Source of the DNA: Paludibacter sp.
GTDB taxonomy: Bacteria > Bacteroidota > Bacteroidia > Bacteroidales > Paludibacteraceae
Reading direction: 5' to 3'
NCBI GenBank assembly: GCA_028710895.1
Contig: JAQTTH010000006.1
Location: 1 to 64,000, forward strand
DNA length: 64,000 bases
Shown: piece after piece, positions 8,404 to 16,558 of the stretch
Layout: each line of letters begins with the position of its first letter
Position numbering within the stretch: position 1 is the first letter of the stretch
Translations under genes and position numbers: made by a program
Notes under the pieces: model-generated
Told to the model about the DNA's origin: nothing
What the model saw: the letters and a program-made list of their open reading frames with translations, nothing else
The model's database searches: none

Positions 8404-9120
8404 TTAAAATTTGAATAAATCCTGCATACCAAGCAGTCCTTTTTTCCCTGCAGTGAATTCTGCAGCCACAACAGCTCCAAGTGCAAATCCTTCGCGGCTC
8501 TTTGCATCGTGGGTAATTTCAATCGAATCCACTTCCGATTCGTAGCGAATTGTATGAATACCCGGAACCTGACCTTCACGAATTGATTTAATGGCCATAT
8601 CATCTGATTTAGCTTCAACTTCTTTCACCCAACCACTTTTTCTGTCCAGATTTTCCAGAATACCTTCGGCCAGGGTAATAGCTGTTCCACTTGGCGCATC
8701 CAGCTTTTGAGTATGGTGAACTTCGGTCATTTCCACATTGTAATTCGGAAATTGGTTCATAATGCTTGCCAGGTATTTATTGACAGCCATGAAAATATTC
8801 ACCCCAATACTGAAGTTCGACGACCAAAACAAGGTTTTGCCACCTTCTTCAATTTCTTTTTTCAATTGAGGCAACTCTTCTGTCCAACCCGTTGTACCCG
8901 AAACTACCGCTACACCCGATGCAAACGCACGGCGATAATTGCTCAACGCCACCTGAGGAACAGTAAACTCAATCGCCACTTCAGCACTTTTAAATGCTTC
9001 CGAATCAAAATCGTCGATATTATCCACATCAATTACCGAAACTATTTCATGTCCGCGTTCCAACGCAATTCGCTCAATGGTTTTACCCATTTTGCCATAT
9101 CCTATTAAAGCTATTTTCAT
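8404..9120 (-). CDS. dapB: 4-hydroxy-tetrahydrodipicolinate reductase
   Basis: 238 residues. NAD(P)H-dependent reduction in the lysine/diaminopimelate pathway, supplying cell-wall precursor. Rossmann motif GYGKMGKTIE at 7-16; substrate and catalytic motif EVHHTQKLDAPSGTA (about 143-157, with the HH pair and DAPSGTA loop); SIREGQVPGIHTIRYESEVDSIEITHDAKSREGFALGA towards the end matches the tetramerisation and substrate segment. It is shorter than the E. coli protein (273) but typical for Bacteroidota. Neighbours on the same strand are lepB and a CoA-binding protein; spacing (115 bp upstream) contains a heptamer microsatellite. Confidence 0.97.
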   Translation of the reverse strand: MKIALIGYGKMGKTIERIALERGHEIVSVIDVDNIDDFDSEAFKSAEVAIEFTVPQVALSNYRRAFASGVAVVSGTTGWTEELPQLKKEIEEGGKTLFWSSNFSIGVNIFMAVNKYLASIMNQFPNYNVEMTEVHHTQKLDAPSGTAITLAEGILENLDRKSGWVKEVEAKSDDMAIKSIREGQVPGIHTIRYESEVDSIEITHDAKSREGFALGAVVAAEFTAGKKGLLGMQDLFKF

Positions 9121-9123
9121 TTA

Positions 9124-9152
9124 GTTACAAGTTACAAGTTACAAGTTACAAG
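9124..9152. repeat. GTTACAA heptamer microsatellite
   Basis: Four perfect head-to-tail copies of GTTACAA directly upstream of the dapB start (4 to 32 bp before it). The number of heptamers could vary by slippage and change the spacing between promoter and start codon. Confidence 0.8.
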
Positions 9153-9235
9153 CCAGTAATGACATACAAATTACAACTCATTATTACTACATTAGTCAAA
9201 ATGACTATTCATTCTCAAATTATCACATCAGCACA

Positions 9236-9595
9236 TCAATACTGTCCACTTCCCAGCAAAACCAACGTACATGCTTCTTCTACATGTATGTCATTCTGAA
9301 TCAGCAGTTCTTCAAATTCCGGATTTTCTGTTCCCGGATTAAAAATAACACGACGTGGATTCAATGAAACAACATATTCGTAATATTCCTTTTGAAATTT
9401 GTCTGAAATATACATTGTCACAGTATCGATATCTTCAAAATCTTTCTTTTCAGTATCTATTGTTCTGTCAAAAATTACATCAGGTTTTCTACCAATCAAT
9501 TCAATTTCATATCCATGAGCTAATAAACGCTCTGCTGCCATGTAAGAGTAGCGTTCAGGGTTATTACTTGCTCCAATAATCAACGTTTTTTCCAT
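9236..9595 (-). CDS. CoA-binding (YccU-like) protein
   Basis: 119 residues forming a single Rossmann-like CoA_binding_2 domain. TLIIGASNNPERYSYMAAERLLAHGY (about 4-29) is the nucleotide-binding loop; VTMYIS, NPGTENPEF and EEACTLVLL are the later conserved strands. Relatives bind CoA or similar nucleotides; a specific substrate is not established. It sits between aroB (50 bp upstream) and dapB on the same strand and is probably co-transcribed with aroB. Confidence 0.88.
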   Translation of the reverse strand: MEKTLIIGASNNPERYSYMAAERLLAHGYEIELIGRKPDVIFDRTIDTEKKDFEDIDTVTMYISDKFQKEYYEYVVSLNPRRVIFNPGTENPEFEELLIQNDIHVEEACTLVLLGSGQY

Positions 9596-9645
9596 AAAAA
9601 ATCAATTTCCAGTCGTAAGTTTTAATGTATTAGTTATATATTTTT

Positions 9646-10698
9646 TCAACCTTCTCTGAAAAAGTCGAAACATTCAAAAATTTCTTCTTTAGTAGCTGTT
9701 TGATTAATATGAATATCTCCCACATTAGCCAAAAGCGTAAAATTTATTTCTTTCGAGTCATTCTTTTTATCATGAGTCATCAACTCAAACAGCGCATCGT
9801 ATTCCTGACAGCTAAACTCAAACGTTCCATAAAACTCTTTCGTCAGGTATTTCAACCGCAACAACTCATCCTTGGGAAAATTCAGTTTCACAAACGACAA
9901 ATACAATTCGCAAAGCAATCCCCACATCACTGCATATCCGTGTAATACGGGGTTCTCTATTTTGTACGACCAACTTTCGAATGCATGTCCAAATGTATGT
10001 CCGAGGTTTAATGCTTTACGAATATTGGCTTCAAACGGATCCTGCTCAACCACGCGTTCTTTAATGCGAATACTTCTGGCGAGTAACTCTTTCAATTCGA
10101 TAAAATCCAACTTTTCCAAATCATATTTCAACACTCTCTCCCACTCTTCGCGGGTATCAATCAAAGCATGTTTCACCATTTCGGCATAACCCGAGCGAAG
10201 ATTAGCATCGTCCAGCGTTTTAAAAAAGTCGATATTAATCAAGACCGTTTCGGCCGGTGCAAAAACACCTATTTCGTTTTTCAGTCCTAAAAAATTTATT
10301 CCGGTCTTCCCTCCCGTTGCCGCATCAACAGCTCCAAGCAAAGTAGTCGAAACATTTATATAACGCATCCCCCTCTTAAAGGTTGAAGCTGTGAATCCAC
10401 CAATATCGGTAATCATGCCACCACCAAGGCTTATCAACAGTGATTTTCGGGTGGCACCGTTCTCACTTAAATACTTCCATATCTCTACAGCCGAATTGAT
10501 ATTTTTATTTTCATCTCCACTTGGAATGCAAATTATATGGCAACCTTCAAGTTTTGGTGATTTTAAAGCAAGGGGCAAACAGAATTTTCGTGTATTTTCG
10601 TCTGTCAGAACAAAAATGCTATCTGCAGATTGCTCACCAATGGCTTGATTCAGTTCGGAAAGAAAATCCTCACATATCTTTGTAATCGAATGACTCAT
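9646..10698 (-). CDS. aroB: 3-dehydroquinate synthase
   Basis: 350 residues, normal length. Converts DAHP to 3-dehydroquinate (second step of the shikimate pathway), NAD+ and metal dependent, cytoplasmic. SLGGGMITDIGGFTASTFKRG (about 90-110), the STTLLGAVDAATGGKTGINF loop (about 116-135), YAEMVKHALI and NLGHTFGHAFE (zinc ligands) are all present. A TATCTTTG -7 box on the minus strand at 10717-10724 suggests that a promoter lies just ahead. It heads the minus-strand housekeeping run and faces the ArsR-type gene on the other side of a 175-bp divergent spacer. Confidence 0.97.
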   Translation of the reverse strand: MSHSITKICEDFLSELNQAIGEQSADSIFVLTDENTRKFCLPLALKSPKLEGCHIICIPSGDENKNINSAVEIWKYLSENGATRKSLLISLGGGMITDIGGFTASTFKRGMRYINVSTTLLGAVDAATGGKTGINFLGLKNEIGVFAPAETVLINIDFFKTLDDANLRSGYAEMVKHALIDTREEWERVLKYDLEKLDFIELKELLARSIRIKERVVEQDPFEANIRKALNLGHTFGHAFESWSYKIENPVLHGYAVMWGLLCELYLSFVKLNFPKDELLRLKYLTKEFYGTFEFSCQEYDALFELMTHDKKNDSKEINFTLLANVGDIHINQTATKEEIFECFDFFREG

Positions 10699-10827
10699 CT
10701 TTTGAATTTTAGCTCACAAAGATACTTTATTCTTTAAAATTAGCCGCCAAATTTCACAGGAAACTACATGAAATTTTCAGGCATTTTGCAATTAAATCTC
10801 TTTTTGTATTAAAAATATAGAAAATAC

Positions 10828-10858
10828 TTTGTTATATGAATGCATGTTCATATATTTG
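10828..10858 (+). promoter_or_regulatory. ArsR-type promoter with embedded operator
   Basis: TTTG at 10828-10831, a 19-bp spacer and TATATTTG at 10851-10858 match the Bacteroidota promoter pattern. The palindrome ATATGAA-TGCATG-TTCATAT (10834-10853) fills the spacer, so a bound repressor would block polymerase. An ATGAA-N6-TTCAT copy recurs at 11191-11206. Confidence 0.8.
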
Positions 10859-10873
10859 CAGGAAATTTACAAG

Positions 10874-11173
10874 ATGACTCAAAAACTAAATACAGAACTT
10901 ATGGAGCAAGCAGCCTATACGCTTAAGGCTATTTCTCAGGGAACGCGCTTGTGTGTCATATCCTTACTGGCCGAAAAGGATGAAATGAATGTGAGTCAAC
11001 TGGTGGAAGAACTGAAATGCGAACAATCATTACTTTCGCATCACTTAACCGATATGCGCGCCAAGGGCATTCTGAATTGTCGGCGCGAAGGCAAAAATTG
11101 CTACTACTCGCTTAAGAATAAACAAATGATACAAATTATTGATTGCATTCGTTCGTGCAATTGTGTTGTGTGA
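10874..11173 (+). CDS. ArsR-family winged-helix repressor
   Basis: 99 residues from the ATG at 10874. The in-frame ATG at 10829 lies inside the promoter and cannot be the start. ArsR/SmtB fold: QGTRLCVISLLAEKDEMNVSQLVEELKCEQSLLSHHLTDMRAKGILNCRREGKNCYYSL, with the recognition helix around CEQSLLSHHLTDM. The protein is cysteine-rich (Cys27 region, KCEQ, LNC, KNC, and a C-terminal CIRSCNC cluster). An early Cys in RLCVI plus a C-terminal Cys is reminiscent of the BigR/SqrR persulfide sensors, but metal or arsenite sensing is equally open. It is probably autoregulated through the palindrome in its promoter and represses the gene set that follows. Confidence 0.9.
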   Translation: MTQKLNTELMEQAAYTLKAISQGTRLCVISLLAEKDEMNVSQLVEELKCEQSLLSHHLTDMRAKGILNCRREGKNCYYSLKNKQMIQIIDCIRSCNCVV

Positions 11174-11190
11174 TTTTTTTGCATACATAC

Positions 11191-11206
11191 ATGAATACAT
11201 GTTCAT
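11191..11206 (+). promoter_or_regulatory. Second ArsR-type operator
   Basis: ATGAA-TACATG-TTCAT, the same half-sites and 6-bp gap as the palindrome in the regulator's own promoter. It lies 34 bp upstream of the next gene (11240), with a TTTG element at 11178-11181, and would place the downstream genes under the same repressor. Confidence 0.75.
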
Positions 11207-11239
11207 ATATATTCTAAAAACATCTATAAACTCAGAAAT

Positions 11240-11446
11240 ATGAAAGAATTTATCCGTAAACATATACTCAAAATTGCAGGGATCACCCTTGGAGGGATTG
11301 GAGGATTTGCTTATTACTACTTTATAGGCTGTGCAAGTGGCACTTGCCCAATAACATCTAATCCCTACATTACAGTAATTTACGGAGCTTTGATGGGCTA
11401 TTTATTATTAGACATGTTTAAAAAGAAAGAACATGGAACAAATTAA
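11240..11446 (+). CDS. DUF6132-type small membrane protein
   Basis: 68 residues with two hydrophobic segments (about 10-30 and 43-60) joined by a loop containing GCASGTCPITSNPY, the signature of DUF6132 proteins. The two cysteines in that loop (C-x4-C) could be redox active or bind a metal; this is inferred. It is the first gene of the ArsR-controlled set and its 3' end overlaps the next start by 14 bp, so translation is probably coupled. Confidence 0.82.
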   Translation: MKEFIRKHILKIAGITLGGIGGFAYYYFIGCASGTCPITSNPYITVIYGALMGYLLLDMFKKKEHGTN

Positions 11447-11675
11447 AAAATACTTCAAAGAATGGGGTGCTGCGCGCATCATTCGTTTAATTTTTGCGAT
11501 TGTTTTAGGCATTGCATTTGCAAACAGTGGAGAACAGTTTTACCTGTTTTTTGGCCTGATTCTATTCGTACAAGCAGCGTTTAATATCAGCTGTCCGGGC
11601 GGAAGTTGTAGCACCGGAACTGAAAGAGCAACAAAAACAATTATCAAAACAGAAAAATACGAACCTAAAAAGTAA
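11433..11675 (+). CDS. Small inner-membrane protein, DUF2892/YgaP-tail-like
   Basis: 80 residues. Two hydrophobic segments (about 16-32 and 36-54) resemble the two-helix DUF2892 domain that in YgaP is joined to a rhodanese. A CPGGSCSTG motif follows the second helix. Overlaps the previous gene by 14 bp and is separated from the HMA-like gene by 5 bp. Context suggests a role in thiol/sulfur or metal handling at the membrane; no catalytic domain is present, so the function is inferred. Confidence 0.75.
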   Translation: MEQIKKYFKEWGAARIIRLIFAIVLGIAFANSGEQFYLFFGLILFVQAAFNISCPGGSCSTGTERATKTIIKTEKYEPKK

Positions 11676-11680
11676 CAGAT

Positions 11681-11947
11681 ATGTACAGCACATTTATCAT
11701 TTCAAAATCGGATTGCATGACCTGCACGAACAAAACGCTGAAAAGTTTAGGAACATTACGAGGGGTGTTTGGAGCAGAAATAGATCAAATTGACGGTAAG
11801 GTAATCGTTTCGCACACCGACGAAATTACCCGTAAAGAAATAGCCGACATGCTATTAACACTCGGTTATCCCGAGCTGGAAAATGAATCGGAACAAAAGG
11901 AAGAAATAAACTACGACGAACCCTCTATCTGGGGATGCGCATTATAA
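11681..11947 (+). CDS. Heavy-metal-associated (HMA-like) domain protein
   Basis: 88 residues with a ferredoxin-like betaalphabeta fold pattern. Cys12 and Cys15 in SKSDCMTCTNKTLKSL match the CxxC metal- or thiol-binding loop of HMA domains; the chain continues to LGYPELENE as in MerP/CopZ-like proteins and ends with an acidic tail plus a last cysteine (WGCAL). It may carry a soft metal or act as a thiol protein for the thioredoxin encoded 11 bp downstream. Same operon as the preceding genes. Confidence 0.75.
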   Translation: MYSTFIISKSDCMTCTNKTLKSLGTLRGVFGAEIDQIDGKVIVSHTDEITRKEIADMLLTLGYPELENESEQKEEINYDEPSIWGCAL

Positions 11948-11958
11948 ATTCAGGATAT

Positions 11959-12435
11959 ATGAGAAAAACAATCTTTGCAGCCTTGCTGCTTGCACTTACA
12001 TTATCGGCCTGCGCCGGAACAAACAAAGAGAATAAAACGTTAGACGAAAACAAATCAAAAGAAGTAAAAAAAATGGGAACAATACATTTGACCAAAGCGG
12101 AATTTTTATCAAAAGTAGCTAATATTGAAGCCAATCCAACAGAGTGGAAATACCTGGGCGACAAACCTTGTATAATCGATTTCTACGCATCGTGGTGTGG
12201 ACCTTGTAAGACAATTGCACCAATTCTGGAGGATTTAGCCAAAGAATATGAAGGACAAATTTACATTTATAAAGTAAACACAGAAGAAGAGCAAGAACTG
12301 GCTGGTGCATTTGGCATCCGCAGCATTCCTTCCATTTTATTCTGTCCAATGAACGGTGCTCCGCAAATGGCTCAGGGTGCAATGCCTAAAGAATCATTTA
12401 AGCAAGCCATAACTGAAGTTTTACTGAAAAAATAA
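11959..12435 (+). CDS. Periplasmic lipoprotein thioredoxin
   Basis: 158 residues from the ATG at 11959; an upstream in-frame ATG at 11935 overlaps the previous gene and lacks signal-peptide logic. Signal peptide with lipobox LSAC (Cys18), so probably anchored in a membrane facing the periplasm. The thioredoxin domain runs from about 45 to 158 with WCGPC (active Cys80 and Cys83), the cis-proline loop IRSIPSILF and the C-terminal helix. It likely acts as a reductant or disulfide exchanger for the cysteine-rich proteins encoded with it. Fourth gene after the second ArsR-type operator. Confidence 0.92.
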   Translation: MRKTIFAALLLALTLSACAGTNKENKTLDENKSKEVKKMGTIHLTKAEFLSKVANIEANPTEWKYLGDKPCIIDFYASWCGPCKTIAPILEDLAKEYEGQIYIYKVNTEEEQELAGAFGIRSIPSILFCPMNGAPQMAQGAMPKESFKQAITEVLLKK

Positions 12436-12503
12436 AATTTCATTCGCCATTTTATTGTCTGCGTTGTTATAACTGCAACACGTAATCAACAAACAAATTC
12501 ATT

Positions 12504-12896
12504 ATGGAAAACATGTTTTTAGAATATCAAAGCAAATATGCATTTGACGAGACAATAGAAATACTGGCCGAAACAATTTCGAACGGAGGTTGGAAAATTT
12601 CCATCATTCACGACTTGCAGCAAACATTGAAGAACAACTCGATTGATGTTTTGCCGCTGAAAGTAATTGAGCTTTGCAATCCGAAGTATTCTTCGCAGAT
12701 TCTCAAAGAAAGCGATTTGCGAATTTATTCAGCCATGATGCCTTGCAGAATTTCTGTTTATGAAAAAGCGGATGGCAAAGTTTATATATCAACTATCAAT
12801 TCAGGGCTAATGTCTGAACAGATAGGTGGACTGGTTCAACAGGTAATGACTGCTGCATTTCACGATGCAAAGCATTTCATATCCGTTGTAATTTAG
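12504..12896 (+). CDS. DUF302-family protein
   Basis: 130 residues. The FDETIEILAETISNGGWKISIIHDLQQTL segment and later LKVIELCNP, MMPCRISVYEKADGKVYIS match DUF302, a small alpha/beta domain frequent near sulfide, thiosulfate and thioredoxin genes in anaerobes. No catalytic activity established. 68 bp after the thioredoxin gene, so either the last gene of the ArsR-controlled operon or a separate unit. Cys57-region and Cys86-region cysteines are in family positions. Confidence 0.82.
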   Translation: MENMFLEYQSKYAFDETIEILAETISNGGWKISIIHDLQQTLKNNSIDVLPLKVIELCNPKYSSQILKESDLRIYSAMMPCRISVYEKADGKVYISTINSGLMSEQIGGLVQQVMTAAFHDAKHFISVVI

Positions 12897-13022
12897 GCAA
12901 TTAAACACTTGGGTTAAATAATCAAAACAAATCAGCAAGGATTAAACTATTGAGAACAAGCGGAGTCAATACTAGCAAATACCAAATTATTTTATTAGTA
13001 ACAATCATTAAAAAATTGCATT

Positions 13023-13514
13023 ATGAAAAAGTATGGAATGTTAGTATTAGTTTCGGCTTTTATGTTTAGTTTAGTTGTTTCGGCACAAGACCAACCAACC
13101 CCTCCTCCAGTTAAAGAAGGACACAGAAAAGAATTTAAACAGCCCGAAAAACCAAAACTTTCAGCTCAGAAACGCGCAGGTTACCTGGCTGTTGATTTAG
13201 AACTTACGGATGCTCAACGCGCGAAAGTTCAGGCATTGTATGAAAAGCAGGACAAAGCCCGTGAAGAACGCCAAGCTGAAGTAAAAAAAATGAGAGAACA
13301 TGAAAAGGCTAAGTTTGAAGCTGAACGCAAAGCAAACGATGCTGAAATGGAAAAAATTCTCGGAGCAGAAAAATTTCAACAGTTGAAAGCCAAACAAGCT
13401 GAACGTCAGCACAAAATGATGGACAGAATGAAAGAAAGACGATTTAAAGGTCCAAAAGGTCCTGCCTTTCACGAAAATCAGGAACAGCCGGCTGAAAAAG
13501 AAGTTCAGAAGTAA
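13023..13514 (+). CDS. Spy/DUF4890-like periplasmic protein A
   Basis: 163 residues with a signal peptide (about 1-21, cleavage after VSA) and a highly charged, almost entirely helical mature chain. LAVDLELTDAQRAKVQALYEKQ (about 54-75) is an LTxxQ-like segment as in Spy/CpxP stress proteins and Bacteroidota DUF4890. His/Pro/Lys-rich tail. Probably a periplasmic chaperone or metal-binding stress protein (inference). It is a tandem paralogue of the next gene: the first eight residues (MKKYGMLxL) and the LTxAQxxxVQALYEKQ block are nearly identical. Ends 28 bp before a strong terminator. Confidence 0.82.
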   Translation: MKKYGMLVLVSAFMFSLVVSAQDQPTPPPVKEGHRKEFKQPEKPKLSAQKRAGYLAVDLELTDAQRAKVQALYEKQDKAREERQAEVKKMREHEKAKFEAERKANDAEMEKILGAEKFQQLKAKQAERQHKMMDRMKERRFKGPKGPAFHENQEQPAEKEVQK

Positions 13515-13541
13515 TTCTATTCGGAAATTTTAATCCAAAAC

Positions 13542-13577
13542 AAATACACCCGTCAATTAATTTGACGGGTGTATTTT
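13542..13577 (+). terminator. Intrinsic terminator after Spy-like A
   Basis: 15-bp perfect arms, 13542-13556 and 13562-13576, loop TTAAT, with a T-rich 3' edge. It separates the two tandem Spy-like genes into individual transcription units. Confidence 0.9.
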
Positions 13578-13725
13578 GTATATATGCCTGGTTGAGACCA
13601 CCCGTTCAGTTGAACACAAAAAAAGCCACCACAAAAAATAATTATCGTGATTAAACTCTCAACTCACTAAATAGTCAAAGTACTGTATTCGATTTTATTA
13701 TTATCAACAAAATAAAAAATGTATT

Positions 13726-14169
13726 ATGAAAAAGTATGGAATGTTAGCTTTAGCTTTTAGCTTTATTTTGAGTTTAGCCGTTACGGCACAAGATCAAACG
13801 CCACAACAGGGACAAGGCGAAAGAGGACCAAGACCCGAAATGCGTCAGGGCGGTGACAGACAACAAATGACTCCACAGGTACGTGCCGAGAGATTGGCAA
13901 AACAATTGGACTTGACTGCCGACCAACAAGCACAGGTTCAGGCTTTGTATGAAAAACAAAATGCTGAACGCCAGAAAAAACTTGCTGAAGCAAAAACATC
14001 AGGTGAAGATATGAGAGCTAAATTTGAAGCTGATCGTAAAGCTCAGGACACTGAATTGGAAAAAATCATTGGCCCTGAAAAGATGAAAAAACTTCAGGAT
14101 ATGCGTGCTGAACGCATGAAACAAAGAGGTGAAAATGGTCCAAGACCACAACAAAACGAAGTAAAGTAA
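13726..14169 (+). CDS. Spy/DUF4890-like periplasmic protein B
   Basis: 147 residues, tandem paralogue of the gene 212 bp upstream. Signal peptide about 1-21 (MKKYGMLALAFSFILSLAVTA), then a Gln/Arg-rich charged chain with LAKQLDLTADQQAQVQALYEKQ (about 58-79), the LTxxQ-like block. The 5' leaders of the two genes are also alike (AT-rich, same sequence through MKKYGML), showing a recent local duplication that copied upstream DNA too. Own terminator at 14193-14228. Likely a periplasmic stress or chaperone protein. Confidence 0.82.
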   Translation: MKKYGMLALAFSFILSLAVTAQDQTPQQGQGERGPRPEMRQGGDRQQMTPQVRAERLAKQLDLTADQQAQVQALYEKQNAERQKKLAEAKTSGEDMRAKFEADRKAQDTELEKIIGPEKMKKLQDMRAERMKQRGENGPRPQQNEVK

Positions 14170-14192
14170 GTAAACAGACGGCTTTATGAGTG

Positions 14193-14228
14193 AAAACTCC
14201 CGCCAATCAATCGATTGGCGGGAGTTTT
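14193..14228. terminator. Bidirectional terminator between Spy-like B and the aromatic operon
   Basis: 16-bp perfect arms (14193-14208 and 14213-14228, loop AATC) bounded by A- and T-runs on both sides, placed between convergent genes, so it can serve both. Confidence 0.92.
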
Positions 14229-14254
14229 ATTTTTTATCAAATTAAAGCTCTGAG

Positions 14255-15313
14255 TTATTTCATAATCTCTTGTTGATGACGAACAGATTCTTCGTGAATG
14301 GCAACAAGTACCGTTTTCATGAATTCACCATCCATGCCCATTTGTTCAGCCTGAGTGATGCGGTTTTTCAAAATTTCATCATAACGCTGTGATTGTAAAA
14401 TCGGCATATTATGCTCTTTCTTGTATGTTCCGATTTCCTCAGAAACACGCATACGACGAGCTAACAATTCGAGCAAGCTGTTATCCAGTTCATCGATCTG
14501 ACGACGTAAAGCTGTCAGATTTTCTGTTGACTGTGACATATCACGAATCACCAATGTGCTTAGAATTAAATCCAATACCTCAGGGGTAACCTGCTGAGCT
14601 GCATCACTCCATGCTTTTTCGGGATTGCAGTGCGACTCAATAATCAAACCATCAAAGTTCAGGTCCATAGCTTGCTGGCAAAGTGGAGCAATCAGTTCAC
14701 GTTTCCCACCAATGTGACTTGGATCACAAATAATCGGCAAATTAGGAATCTGACGTTTCAATTCGATTGGAATATGCCATTGTGGAAGGTTACGGTAAAT
14801 CTTTTTGTCATAGGTACTGAAACCACGATGAATAGCACCAATTTTACGAACTCCTGCATTGTAGATACGCTCAATGGCTCCAATCCACAAATCCAAATCA
14901 GGATTCACAGGATTTTTTACTAATACCGGAATATCAACACCTTCAAGCGCATCAGCAATTTCCTGTACAGCAAAAGGGTTAGCTGAAGTACGTGCACCTA
15001 CCCAAAGAATATCAACTCCATGTGCCAAACATTCACGAACATGGGCAGCTGTAGCAACTTCTACGGCAGTATACATTCCTAATTCAGATTGTACGCGCTT
15101 AAGCCATGGTAGCCCTTGCACGCCAATTCCTTCGAACCCACCCGGTTTGGTACGTGGTTTCCAGATTCCGGCACGAAATATTTTTATGCCACGGGCATGC
15201 AATCTGCGTGCCGATTCCATTACCTGTTCTTCAGTTTCCGCACTACAAGGTCCGGCTATTACAAGAGGACGCTTGGCGTCAACTCCGGGGAGTAAAATTG
15301 ATTCTAATTCCAT
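14255..15313 (-). CDS. Bifunctional DAHP synthase / chorismate mutase (type II)
   Basis: 352 residues. Residues 1 to about 250 form a KDO8P-synthase-like DAHP synthase (VIAGPCSAETEEQVMESARRL, KPRTKPGGFEGIGVQGL, VGARTSANPFAVQEIA, VKNPVNPDLDLWIGA, ICDPSHIGGKRELI). Residues about 262-352 form an AroQ-type chorismate mutase (TALRRQIDELDNSLLELLARRMRVSEEIGTYKKEHNMPILQ ... SVRHQQ). The fusion joins the first committed reaction of the shikimate pathway to the first one of the Phe/Tyr branch. Third gene of the operon pheA - aminotransferase - this gene; 51 bp after the aminotransferase. No prephenate dehydrogenase (tyrA) follows, unlike the usual Bacteroides arrangement. Confidence 0.95.
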   Translation of the reverse strand: MELESILLPGVDAKRPLVIAGPCSAETEEQVMESARRLHARGIKIFRAGIWKPRTKPGGFEGIGVQGLPWLKRVQSELGMYTAVEVATAAHVRECLAHGVDILWVGARTSANPFAVQEIADALEGVDIPVLVKNPVNPDLDLWIGAIERIYNAGVRKIGAIHRGFSTYDKKIYRNLPQWHIPIELKRQIPNLPIICDPSHIGGKRELIAPLCQQAMDLNFDGLIIESHCNPEKAWSDAAQQVTPEVLDLILSTLVIRDMSQSTENLTALRRQIDELDNSLLELLARRMRVSEEIGTYKKEHNMPILQSQRYDEILKNRITQAEQMGMDGEFMKTVLVAIHEESVRHQQEIMK

Positions 15314-15364
15314 ATATTTTTTATTGTTTTTACATTGTAGAACTTTTCCATTGTATCGGAAAGT

Positions 15365-16531
15365 TTAGTTGACTAATTGTTTCACTCTCTCCAATGCTTC
15401 AGAGAGCATGTTGTCGTTTGCACAAAGCGAAAGTCGGATATATTGATTTCCTTTATCTCCAAAAATAAATCCGGGTGTAATAAATACCTTTGCTTCATAA
15501 AGCACTTTGTCGGCCAGCTCACCGCTATCGGCATAAGTAGAAGGAATTTTACCCCAAAGGAACATTCCCACCTGCGTTTCGTCAAATGTACAACCTAATA
15601 CAGTCATAATTTCTTCGGCTAAATGACGACGGTGTTTGTATAAATTGATATTCATTTCGCGATGCCATTCTTCCGAATTGTTTAATGCTGCAATAGCAGC
15701 TACCTGCATAGGTTTAAACTGACCGCTATCAATATTGCTCTTCACTTTCAGTACCCATTGTACGAATTCTGCATTCGAAGCTAACACTCCCATACGCCAA
15801 CCCGGCATATTGTGCGACTTACTCATCGAGTTCAGTTCAATACAAATATCTTTTGCTCCTTCAACTTGTAAAATGCTCAGTCTGTTTTCGTTCAGAATGA
15901 AGCTGTACGGATTATCATTACAAATAACGATGCTGTGTTTTTTCCCAAAAGCCACCAGTTTTTCAAAAAGTTCGGGAGTGGCACTTGCACCTGTAGGCAT
16001 ATTCGGATAATTGACCCACATTAATTTAACGCCTGACAAATCCATTTGTTCAAGTGCATCAAAATCGGGTTGCCAATTATTATTCTCATCCAAATCGTAG
16101 GTCAAAACCTTTGCCTGAACCAGATTACTAACCGATGAATAAGTAGGATAGCCCGGATTGGGTACCAAAACCCCATCACCCGGATTGAGAAAGGCCAATG
16201 AAATATGCAAAATACCTTCCTTTGAGCCAATAAGTGGTTGCAATTCATTTGCCGGGTTCAATTCCACCTTGAACCATTTTTTGTACCAGTCGGCAAAAGC
16301 TTTACGCAGTTCAGGAATTCCCACATAAGGCATATAACCATGTGCGTTCGGTTCTAAAGCCGATTTGCTCAGTGCTTCTACAGTTTCTTTCGAAGGTGGC
16401 AGGTCGGGACTTCCAATACCCAGGCTGATTACATTCATGCCTTTGGCATTCATTTCGGCCACTTCTTTTAGCTTAGTCGAAAAATAGTATTCAGAGATTG
16501 AATTTAATCTTTCAGCAGGTTTAATATTCAT
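15365..16531 (-). CDS. Class I PLP aminotransferase of aromatic operon
   Basis: 388 residues, fold type I aminotransferase close to the LL-DAP/aspartate group. PLP-binding lysine lies in ELNSMSKSHNMPGWRMG (about 233-249); NPNMPTGA-type asparagine segment WVNYPNMPTGASATP (about 167-181) and the C-terminal FIRLSLCANDNMLSEAL-like arginine segment are present. Placed between pheA (27 bp upstream) and the DAHP synthase-chorismate mutase, it most likely transaminates prephenate, phenylpyruvate or hydroxyphenylpyruvate. Substrate cannot be settled from sequence alone; diaminopimelate aminotransferase activity is the alternative. Confidence 0.9.
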   Translation of the reverse strand: MNIKPAERLNSISEYYFSTKLKEVAEMNAKGMNVISLGIGSPDLPPSKETVEALSKSALEPNAHGYMPYVGIPELRKAFADWYKKWFKVELNPANELQPLIGSKEGILHISLAFLNPGDGVLVPNPGYPTYSSVSNLVQAKVLTYDLDENNNWQPDFDALEQMDLSGVKLMWVNYPNMPTGASATPELFEKLVAFGKKHSIVICNDNPYSFILNENRLSILQVEGAKDICIELNSMSKSHNMPGWRMGVLASNAEFVQWVLKVKSNIDSGQFKPMQVAAIAALNNSEEWHREMNINLYKHRRHLAEEIMTVLGCTFDETQVGMFLWGKIPSTYADSGELADKVLYEAKVFITPGFIFGDKGNQYIRLSLCANDNMLSEALERVKQLVN

Positions 16532-16558
16532 AATATAGTTATTTTTTATTCCCTAAAA

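Noticed and set aside
10829-10873. Longer N-terminus for the ArsR-type regulator
   Set aside because: These codons lie in the promoter and operator, upstream of the expected transcription start.
14874-15368. 164-codon plus-strand frame opposite the DAHP synthase gene
   Set aside because: Shadow frame of a clear gene; no independent features.
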